Below are positions 58,411 to 64,000 of a DNA stretch of 64,000 bases, piece after piece. How positions within the stretch are numbered: position 1 is the stretch's first letter; the number at the start of each line of letters is the position of its first letter. The DNA lies in contig NZ_CP122458.1 in NCBI RefSeq assembly GCF_032598905.1, forward strand, positions 7,031,001-7,095,000, written 5' to 3'. This DNA is from Streptomyces sp. 11x1. GTDB lineage: Bacteria; Actinomycetota; Actinomycetes; Streptomycetales; Streptomycetaceae. A model generated the notes under the pieces. It did not search any database, was not told where the DNA came from, and saw only the letters and a list, made by a program, of their open reading frames with translations. Made by a program: the position numbers and the translations under genes.

Positions 58411-59721
58411 TTGACATCCTCCCCCTCCTCGAAGGGGGATTCCAACCCGGGTGGGTTGAGGTTCACGGACGCTCGGCCGCTGGTTGGGCGGTGTCGTCCC
58501 TCCGGCACCGGCTGTGCGCCGGGGGCGGGGGATGCCGCCCTGTCCTGCCGCGATGTTGATGCTTGCGTTGGTGTCGGCGTTGCAGGTGAAGCCGCAGGAG
58601 GAACAGACGAACCCGGCTTGGCTCTTGCGCGAGTTCTTGTCGATCCACCCACAGGCACTGCACCGCAGAGACGTGTCGGGGGCGGGAACGTCTTCGACCC
58701 GGCCGGGGGCCTTGTGTCCGGTGCGCTGGCGGAGCAGGCCCCAGCCCTGGGCGAGGATCGCCCGGTTCAGGCCGGACTTCTGCGCCACCTGCCTGCCGGG
58801 CCGTTCCACGGTTCCCTTCGCGGAGCGGGTCATCGTCTTGATGTTCAGCTTCTCGAACCGGATGAGGCCGTAGGAGCGGGCGAGCATGGTGCTGGTCTTC
58901 TCGCACCAGTCCTTGCGCCGGTCGGCTTCGCGCGCCTTGAGTCTGGCGGCCTTCGCGTACTCGGCCGCCTTCTGAGGGCTGTCCTTCTTCGCCCGTGCCG
59001 CGCGCCGCTGGTGCTTTCGGACCTGGGCGCATTCCTTGACGGTGGGCTGTGGGCAGTTCAGTGTCCGGCCGTCCGACAGGGCGGCAGTGATGGTGACACC
59101 CCGGTCGATGCCGATCACCTCACCCGTGCCGGGTACCGGGGTCGGCTCGGGGATGACCGCGAACGCGATGTGCCACTGCCCGTTGCGGAAGTTGACCCGG
59201 AACGTCTTCGCGTCGGGCAGCTTCGCACCCTTGCCCTTGACGCTGAGGCGGAACCGGACCCAGCCGGGCACCCTGACCTGCGCCCACCGCCGGTTCAGCC
59301 TCTGCACGACCACCGACCGGCCCATCACCTGCCTGCCGGTCTTCGCGTTCAGCTTCGGCGACCCGTCCACGTGATACTCCGGTACGCGGTCGGTGCCGAT
59401 GACCCGGAAGCCCTCGTGCACATGCTTCCTGCGCCAGGTCGGCTCACCGAACCCCGAAGTGAACCGGGCGCTCTTGGCCCGGGCGAAATCCTTCAACGCC
59501 TGCTGCTGCACATCCGCGTTCCCCTCACCCAGCCACTCGCTCTCCCGCCGGGCTTCGGTGAGCTGACGGCACTGCTCCGCGAAACCGGGCGCCGACGTGC
59601 GCCACCGGCGCCAGTGCGCATGCTGCTCAACGGCGAGGTTCCAGACGTATCTCGCGTGTGCGCAGTGCGTGAGCATCTGCTCGGCCTGCGCGCGCGACGG
59701 ATACATCCGGAAACGTGACAT
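58330..59721 (-). CDS. tnpB: TnpB RNA-guided nuclease (IS200/IS605 group), reading into host gene
   Basis: A 463-residue TnpB. The N-terminal HTH/WED region starts MSRFRMYPSRAQAEQMLTH; the RuvC triad is intact: Asp206 in VIGIDRGVTIT, Glu290 in IRFEKLNIKTM and Asp383 in NADTNASINIA; the zinc finger is CSAC (354-357) and CSSC (373-376). TnpB uses a guide RNA made from the element's end to cut DNA beside a short flanking motif and helps retention of the element. No tnpA is present. Residues 438-463 (FKSKGFGKASEN...) come from the interrupted endonuclease gene because no stop occurs before the element's right end. Confidence 0.93.
   Translation of the reverse strand: MSRFRMYPSRAQAEQMLTHCAHARYVWNLAVEQHAHWRRWRTSAPGFAEQCRQLTEARRESEWLGEGNADVQQQALKDFARAKSARFTSGFGEPTWRRKHVHEGFRVIGTDRVPEYHVDGSPKLNAKTGRQVMGRSVVVQRLNRRWAQVRVPGWVRFRLSVKGKGAKLPDAKTFRVNFRNGQWHIAFAVIPEPTPVPGTGEVIGIDRGVTITAALSDGRTLNCPQPTVKECAQVRKHQRRAARAKKDSPQKAAEYAKAARLKAREADRRKDWCEKTSTMLARSYGLIRFEKLNIKTMTRSAKGTVERPGRQVAQKSGLNRAILAQGWGLLRQRTGHKAPGRVEDVPAPDTSLRCSACGWIDKNSRKSQAGFVCSSCGFTCNADTNASINIAAGQGGIPRPRRTAGAGGTTPPNQRPSVREPQPTRVGIPLRGGGGCQFKSKGFGKASENDKRRKAQAKRVREI
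58411..58560 (-). ncRNA. Predicted omega RNA (TnpB guide scaffold)
   Basis: By analogy with known TnpB systems the guide scaffold overlaps the 3' end of tnpB and the right end of the element; the guide would start at 58410 and continue outwards as TTCAAGAGCAAGGGC. The 5' limit is approximate. Inference only; no transcript evidence. Confidence 0.5.
58416..58445 (-). repeat. Right-end hairpin of the TnpB element
   Basis: On the + strand CATCCTCCCCCTC, CTCG and GAAGGGGGATTCC form the subterminal imperfect hairpin. Sequence and position (GGATGTCAA then host DNA on the minus strand) match typical IS200/IS605 right ends. Confidence 0.75.
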
Positions 59722-59869
59722 GCCCCGAACCTAGGCACCTCGTTCCCCTACCGCCCACGACTTCGACCAACATCACGCCTGAGAGTGACCAGCACGCTCT
59801 CGCCTTCCAGAGCAACCCCCGACCACCGGGCCCTCAACCCGCCACCACCAACGGCTTCCCTCCCGAGAC

Positions 59870-59896
59870 GCCGAATCGCCCCGGCGGCGATTCGGC
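59870..59896 (-). repeat. Left-end hairpin of the TnpB element
   Basis: GCCGAATCGCC (59870-59880) and GGCGATTCGGC (59886-59896) form a perfect 11-base stem with a 5-base loop, 150 bases upstream of tnpB. Such imperfect or perfect subterminal hairpins mark the left ends of IS200/IS605 elements. Confidence 0.65.
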
Positions 59897-59970
59897 CTCC
59901 CCTGCCCCGCTACGTGGGAACGGGCATTCACCCCGGACCTGAAGGACCAGGCGCCCTGTCCAGCGAGCAA

Positions 59971-60240
59971 GGTGGACACCGTGCAGAGCTTGGCGCCGCC
60001 ACGGGGCTGGTTGACGAAGAACGGTCGGCGGCTGCCCGGGTCCAAGTCGTGCGCGCCGTGCTTCACGATCAGCGCGGCGATCCGTTCCTTGTCCGCCTCC
60101 TGGTGGATCTTCTTGTCGAGGCGACCGGCCGACTCGGTGAAGTCGTCCAGGATCTCCTTGCGCCGCTCGTCGTCGAGGCCGAACACCGTCGGCCGGCGGA
60201 AAAGGTTCTCGGCGTTGAAGGTGGCGATACGGATGGTCAT
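59971..60240 (-). pseudogene. Endonuclease/exonuclease/phosphatase gene, N-terminal fragment
   Basis: ATG 60240 starts MTIRIATFNAENLFRRPTVFG, the beginning of an EEP-family protein (TFNAENLF carries the first metal-site Asn and Glu). It continues through RRKEILDDFTESAGRLDKKI and RRPFFVNQPRGGAKLCTVST, where it leaves the family sequence at about 59971. Family members continue for about 150 more residues before the segment found at 58410, so internal sequence has been lost as well as interrupted. Confidence 0.85.
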
Positions 60241-60487
60241 ACGCCCTCCTGGGGCCACGCGGCCGGTGACGGGCTGACGGGGTTTGACGGGCTGACAGGC
60301 ACCTCGAATTGTCCGAGAGCGGGCGAATGGTGTCCAACGGAATGTCATGGAACCTCTGGAACACCATGGAAGCTTCCGGAGTGCCCGGAAAAATCTCGTA
60401 CGACCCACCAATCCGGACGTTCCCCCGGTCCGAAGAAGGGGGCATACGGCCCGCAGGGGGCGGGCCGCGCATCTCACGGGGGCGCAC
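60241..60487. other. Intergenic region with short direct repeat
   Basis: Between the EEP fragment and the DUF4394 gene. TGACGGGCTGAC occurs twice about 14 bases apart near 60267-60292; nothing else is assigned. Confidence 0.45.
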
Positions 60488-61450
60488 ATGCGCAAGCAAG
60501 CAGTCATCGGCGTACTGACCATGGCGGTGGCGATCGGGACGGTCGGCGCGGTCAAATCCGGGGCGCTGGGCGGATCGTCGGCGTCGACCGGGGTCGCGGG
60601 CAGCGACTCCTCCGGCACCGGCACGGGTGCCGGAACCGGTATCGAGTCCAAGGGCGGCGGTCTCGGCGGCGGGGCGAAGGTGCCCGGCGTACTGAAGGCC
60701 GTCGGTCTCACCACCGACCAGCGGCTCGTCGTCTTCCGCGTCGACAAGCCCGCCGCCGTCGTCCCGCTCGGCAAGGTCCGCGGCCTCAAGGGGGACACCC
60801 GGCTCGTCGGCATCGACTACCGCGTCCAGAACAACAAGCTGTACGGCGTCGGCGACAAGGGCGGTGTCTACACCCTGCGCGAGGTGGGCGCCAAGGCCAC
60901 CAAGGTCTCCCAGCTCACCGTCGCCCTCCAGGGCACGGCCTACGGCGTCGACTTCAACCCCACCGCGAACCGGCTCCGGGTGATCAGCGACACCGGCCAG
61001 AACCTCCGCCACAACCTCGACGACCCGCAGGGCGCCCCGGCCGCCGGCACCACGGCCGTCGACGGCACCCTCGTCAACCCGCCGGTGCCGCCCGCCACGG
61101 CCGGCGTCACCGCCCGGGGAGTGATCGGGGCCGCGTACACGAACAACGACCTCGACGCGGCAACCGCGACCACCCTCTTCGACCTCGACACCGCCCAGGA
61201 CCAGATCTCCGTCCAGTCCCCGGCCAACGCGGGCAACCTCGCCCCCACGGGCAAGCTCGGCGTCGACGCCCCGCTGAACGCCGGGTTCGACATCTACAGC
61301 TCGGCGGGAAGCGGGGTGAACGCCGGGTACGCGGTCACGGGGGCGCGGCTGTTCGTCGTCAACCTGCTGACGGGGAAGGCGAGTTCGGCGGGGACCTTCC
61401 CGAAGAGCCGCCAGGTGGTGGACCTGGCGATACCGCTGCGACAGGGCTGA
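60488..61450 (+). CDS. DUF4394 domain-containing secreted protein
   Basis: A 320-residue protein: a weak signal peptide (MRKQAVIGVLTMAVAIGTV), a Ser/Gly-rich linker (GSSASTGVAGSDSSGTGTG) and a beta-propeller-like DUF4394 domain with GLTTDQRLVVFRVDKP, RLVGIDYRVQNNKLYGVGDKGGVYTL, AYGVDFNPTANRLRVISDTGQNLR and the final TGARLFVVNLLTGKA. The function of this domain is not established; proteins are usually exported. ATG 60488 is the first credible start. Confidence 0.85.
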   Translation: MRKQAVIGVLTMAVAIGTVGAVKSGALGGSSASTGVAGSDSSGTGTGAGTGIESKGGGLGGGAKVPGVLKAVGLTTDQRLVVFRVDKPAAVVPLGKVRGLKGDTRLVGIDYRVQNNKLYGVGDKGGVYTLREVGAKATKVSQLTVALQGTAYGVDFNPTANRLRVISDTGQNLRHNLDDPQGAPAAGTTAVDGTLVNPPVPPATAGVTARGVIGAAYTNNDLDAATATTLFDLDTAQDQISVQSPANAGNLAPTGKLGVDAPLNAGFDIYSSAGSGVNAGYAVTGARLFVVNLLTGKASSAGTFPKSRQVVDLAIPLRQG

Positions 61451-61515
61451 CGGACGCCCGGACATGAGCGCGCCGGGCGACAGGTGATCGATCTGCGGAA
61501 GCGGGACGGCTGACA

Positions 61516-61555
61516 CATGACAGCTGACAGATATTGAAATCTGTCAGCTGTCATG
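61516..61555 (+). promoter_or_regulatory. 40-base palindrome upstream of the aldo/keto reductase gene
   Basis: Perfect 17-base arms at 61516-61532 and 61539-61555 separated by ATTGAA. Each arm holds TGACAG twice, giving two nested dyads. It ends 13 bases before the start at 61569 and contains TTGAAA as a possible -35. It is a strong candidate operator for the TetR regulator encoded next. Confidence 0.78.
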
Positions 61556-61568
61556 TCATCGTGGAGCC

Positions 61569-62585
61569 ATGACGACGACGATGCAGACCCGCACCCTCGG
61601 ATCCACCGGTCCCCAGGTCTCCGCCCTCGGCCTCGGCTGCATGGGCATGTCCGCGCTGTACGCGGGCGCCGACCGGGCCGAGTCCCTCGCGACGATCCAC
61701 GCGGCCCTCGAAGCCGGGGTCACCCTGCTGGACACCGGCGACTTCTACGGCATGGGCCACAACGAACTCCTGATCGGCGAAGCCCTGCGCACCGCGCCCG
61801 CGGCCCGCCGGGAGCAGGCCCTGACCAGCGTCAAGTTCGGCGCGCTGCGGGACGCGGACGGCGGCTGGTCCGGATACGACGGCCGCCCGGCGGCGGTGCG
61901 CAACTTCGCCGCCTACTCCCTCCAGCGTCTCGGCACCGACCACATCGACGTCTACCGGATCGCTCGGGTCGACCCCGACGTGCCGATCGAGGAGACGGTC
62001 GGCGCGATCGCGGAGCTGGTCGAGAAGGGGCACGTCCGCCACATCGGCCTGAGCGAGGTGGGCGCGGACACGATCCGCCGCGCGGCCGCCACGGCCCCGA
62101 TAGCGGACCTCCAGATCGAGTACTCCCTCATCTCGCGCGGCATCGAGCGGGAGATCCTGCCGACCACGCGCGAACTGGGCATCGCGGTCACGGCGTACGG
62201 CGTCCTGTCCCGCGGCCTGATCTCCGGCCACTTCACCCGCGACCGCCGGCTGGAGCCGGGAGACTTCCGGACCTTCTCGCCCCGCTTCCAGGGGGAGAAC
62301 CTCCAGCACAACCTGGACCTGGTCGACGCCCTGCGGAAGATCGCCGAGCAGAAGGGGGCGTCGGTGGCCCAGATCGCGATCGCCTGGGTGCTCTCGCGCG
62401 GGGAGGACATCGTCCCGCTCGTCGGGGCCCGCCGCCGGGATCGCCTCACGGAGGCGCTGGGCGCGCTGGAGGTGACCCTGGACGCGGCCGGCCTCGCCGC
62501 GATCGAGGGCGCCGTACCGGCCGACGCGGCGGCCGGCGACCGCTACCCCGCCGCCCAGATGGCACACCTCGACAGCGAGCACTGA
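61569..62585 (+). CDS. Aldo/keto reductase
   Basis: A 338-residue TIM-barrel oxidoreductase. LGLGCMGMSALY, LLDTGDFYGMGHNELLIGEAL (catalytic Asp and Tyr), TSVKFGAL (catalytic Lys) and the NADP-binding end are present. At the position of the catalytic histidine, seen as xHRVDP in relatives, this protein has IARVDP. That substitution occurs in a subgroup of actinobacterial proteins as far as I recall, so activity may be altered rather than lost. ATG 61569 follows GGAG. The TetR gene follows 26 bases later. Confidence 0.9.
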   Translation: MTTTMQTRTLGSTGPQVSALGLGCMGMSALYAGADRAESLATIHAALEAGVTLLDTGDFYGMGHNELLIGEALRTAPAARREQALTSVKFGALRDADGGWSGYDGRPAAVRNFAAYSLQRLGTDHIDVYRIARVDPDVPIEETVGAIAELVEKGHVRHIGLSEVGADTIRRAAATAPIADLQIEYSLISRGIEREILPTTRELGIAVTAYGVLSRGLISGHFTRDRRLEPGDFRTFSPRFQGENLQHNLDLVDALRKIAEQKGASVAQIAIAWVLSRGEDIVPLVGARRRDRLTEALGALEVTLDAAGLAAIEGAVPADAAAGDRYPAAQMAHLDSEH

Positions 62586-62611
62586 TCCCGCCGCCGGGTA
62601 CGGTTCCCACC

Positions 62612-63202
62612 ATGGCACCGACCTCCGAGATCCTGACCGCCGAGCGCATCCTCGAAGCGACCGAGGAGGTCCTGCGCCGCCACGGGCCCGCCAAGGCCAC
62701 CGTGGTCGACGTGGCCCGCGCCCTCGGCGTCAGCCACGGCAGCGTCTACCGCCACTTCCGGACGAAGGCGCTGCTGCGGGAGGCGGTGACCAAGCGCTGG
62801 CTGGACCGTACGACGGCCACCCTGACCGCCCTCGCCGCCGAGGACCGCGACCCGGAGGACCGGCTGCGCGCCTGGCTGGCCGCGCTCTTCGAGGCCAAGC
62901 GCCGCAAGGCGGGCGACGACCCGGAGCTGTTCGCCACCTACCAGGTCCTGACCGAGGAGAACGGCGAGGCCGTGGGCGCCCACATCGCCGATCTGACGGG
63001 CCAGTTGGCGCACATCGTCCGCGCAGGTGTGGACGCTTCGACGTTCGCGCCCACCGACCCGGCCCGCACCGCCCGCGCCGTCTTCCACGCCACCGCCCGC
63101 TTCCACGATCCCTCCTACGCGCCCACCTGGCGTCAGCCGGACATCGAGGCCCAGTTCGAGGCGGTCGTGGACCTGGTGGTCCGGGGGCTGCGGGCCCGCT
63201 GA
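62612..63202 (+). CDS. TetR family regulator
   Basis: A 196-residue TetR protein: helix-turn-helix ERILEATEEVLRRHGPAKATVVDVARALGVSHGSVYRHFRTKALLREAV split by the usual turn, then an all-helical ligand domain ending in VDLVVRGLRAR. It is cotranscribed with the aldo/keto reductase and probably represses the pair through the 40-base palindrome upstream, in the common autoregulated arrangement. Confidence 0.93.
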   Translation: MAPTSEILTAERILEATEEVLRRHGPAKATVVDVARALGVSHGSVYRHFRTKALLREAVTKRWLDRTTATLTALAAEDRDPEDRLRAWLAALFEAKRRKAGDDPELFATYQVLTEENGEAVGAHIADLTGQLAHIVRAGVDASTFAPTDPARTARAVFHATARFHDPSYAPTWRQPDIEAQFEAVVDLVVRGLRAR

Positions 63203-63239
63203 GGCCGTCGCCCCGACCGGGGCGCCGTGCCCGCGCGGG

Positions 63240-63704
63240 CTACGCCACGCAGAACTCGTTGCCCTCCGGGTCGCGCATGACCCACCAGTGGCCCGCCGGG
63301 CCCCGGTCGAACTCCTCGACGCGGGTGGCGCCCAGGGTCTCCAGGCGGGTGGCCAGGGCCTCCAGGCCGTCGGGGCCCGCGTGCACGTCGATGTGGAGGC
63401 GGTTCTTGACCGTCTTGGGCTCGGGGACGTCCTGGAAGAGGAGGCGGCGGCCCTTGCCGATGCCGGTGAAGGGGTCGTACGGGTCGTCGGGGTGGCGCAC
63501 GGCGGCGTAGCCGCGGAAGACGCGGTGGCCGTGATGCTCGGCCACCGCCGCCTCGGGGAGGTCGCCCGTCGAGAGGAGATGGGTGATCAGGGTGCTCGGG
63601 TCCTCCACCTCGTATCCGAGCGCCGCGGCCCAGAAGTCGGCCAGGGGCTGGGCGTCTCGGGTGTCGATGACCAGTTTCCAGTTCAGTGCGGTGGTCGAAG
63701 CCAT
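63240..63704 (-). CDS. VOC family protein
   Basis: A 154-residue single-domain VOC protein with WKLVIDTRDAQPLADFWAAALGYEV, KNRLHIDVHAG, TRVEEF and the terminal MRDPEGNEFCV, the usual metal-ligand end. Start ATG 63704 lies within a palindrome shared with the divergent gene; there is no ribosome-binding site, so the transcript may be leaderless. Substrate unknown. Confidence 0.88.
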   Translation of the reverse strand: MASTTALNWKLVIDTRDAQPLADFWAAALGYEVEDPSTLITHLLSTGDLPEAAVAEHHGHRVFRGYAAVRHPDDPYDPFTGIGKGRRLLFQDVPEPKTVKNRLHIDVHAGPDGLEALATRLETLGATRVEEFDRGPAGHWWVMRDPEGNEFCVA

Positions 63705-63728
63705 GTAACCGGTTATATTGGTTACATG
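63702..63728. promoter_or_regulatory. 27-base palindrome spanning both start codons of a divergent pair
   Basis: CATGTAACC (63702-63710) and GGTTACATG (63720-63728) are perfect arms around a 9-base centre. The CAT and ATG ends are the start codons of the two divergent genes. The centre can provide a -10 for each strand: TATATT on + (63714-63719) and TATAAC on - (63712-63717), both six to seven bases from the start codon. Confidence 0.85.
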
Positions 63729-64000
63729 GGTACGACGTCCAGGGCATCGGTCGCGCAGGGGGTGTCGGGAGTGTCGGGAGATTCGGCACCGGGTGGCATC
63801 CGGCTCCGGTCCTACTCCGGGCACGTCTACCGGTTCGATCCGGGCGCCCTGTGCCTGGAGCTGCTCGTCACCGGCGGCCCCGGCGCCCTGACCCGCCACG
63901 AGGTGCTGCACACCCCCGGTGACCTGCTCGAATGGGTCGAACAGTCCCGGCTCACCCCCACGCCCCCCACCCTCCACGTGACGGCGGACGACGTGACGTA
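63726..64000 (+). CDS. CGNR zinc-finger (ABATE) family protein, 3'-truncated by window edge
   Basis: The first 91 residues are visible. After a short Ser/Gly-rich start (MGTTSRASVAQGVSG), RFDPGALCLELLVTGGPG and LHTPGDLLEWVEQSRL match the N-terminal ABATE domain of CGNR proteins, which are putative transcriptional regulators; the CGNR finger itself would be beyond the window. ATG 63726 is the only start near the palindrome. A regulator next to a divergent VOC gene with a shared operator suggests control of both. Confidence 0.75.
   Translation, partial: MGTTSRASVAQGVSGVSGDSAPGGIRLRSYSGHVYRFDPGALCLELLVTGGPGALTRHEVLHTPGDLLEWVEQSRLTPTPPTLHVTADDVT

Larger units (their letters stand above)
58411..59970 (-). 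mobile_element. TnpB-only IS200/IS605-family element
   Basis: The right end at 58411 is set by the return of host coding sequence and by the hairpin before it (listed separately). The left end lies between the LE hairpin (59870-59896) and 59970, where host coding sequence resumes; the exact junction is not certain. There are no terminal inverted repeats or target duplications, as expected for this group. TnpA is absent, so mobilisation would need help in trans. Confidence 0.8.

Overview
The window is 64 kb of very GC-rich, gene-dense DNA with frequent GTG starts, GTGA/ATGA overlaps between neighbouring genes and many GC-rich intergenic hairpins. Gene content (CIRCE-hrcA-dnaJ, phoH-ybeY-corC-era, recO-uppS, znuACB-zur-glyS, a tricorn-type protease, an AfsR-like SARP regulator) points to a Streptomyces chromosome core region. 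From memory the order resembles the hrcA-to-glyS stretch of S. coelicolor; I could not check this by search.

Region 1-14.8 kb: 3' part of hemW, a Uma2 nuclease-like gene, a DUF3097/MBL pair, the heat-shock pair hrcA-dnaJ behind a CIRCE operator, nitronate monooxygenase-rsmE-VOC, a lipoprotein, a tricorn protease, then HIT protein, RNase Z and an adenine-deaminase-type ADA gene. Region 14.8-18.5 kb is accessory: the C-terminal half of an MFS transporter (pseudogene) in a mosaic of repeats, a PfkB kinase and a glucarate-dehydratase-like enolase.

Region 18.7-26.4 kb is the phoH-ybeY-corC-yjbR-CDA-like-era block. phoH carries a 360-residue intein with a two-motif LAGLIDADG endonuclease. A small secreted protein and a solitary P-II gene sit between the CDA-like gene and era. 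Region 26.4-34.9 kb: secreted protein-arginine deiminase, a beta-glucosidase/sugar-transporter pair, an emfourin/M4-protease pair, and leuA with a leucine-rich leader peptide.

Region 35-46 kb: a TerB-like gene, then a peptide-type ABC importer operon (Tat lipoprotein, DppB, a DppC-DppD fusion with a repetitive linker, DppF) ending in a DapA-family lyase and divergent from a FadR/GntR regulator; then a PTP-like protein, a proline-rich membrane protein and a VanX-type dipeptidase. Region 46.3-57.9 kb: a large SARP/NB-ARC/TPR regulator whose reading frame has absorbed an intergenic repeat, an HD protein, two tiny coupled genes, recO-uppS, znuACB-zur behind a Zur box, and glyS.

Region 58-60.2 kb: a TnpB-only IS200/IS605-type element lies inside a decayed endonuclease/exonuclease/phosphatase gene. 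The rest holds a DUF4394 protein, an aldo/keto reductase and TetR gene with a 40-bp palindrome, and a divergent VOC/CGNR pair whose two start codons are the ends of one 27-bp palindrome. A recurrent palindromic repeat (core AGGGGCGCGGGGAACTGCGCGA) is scattered through the window in about nine places. I saw no rRNA, tRNA or CRISPR array.
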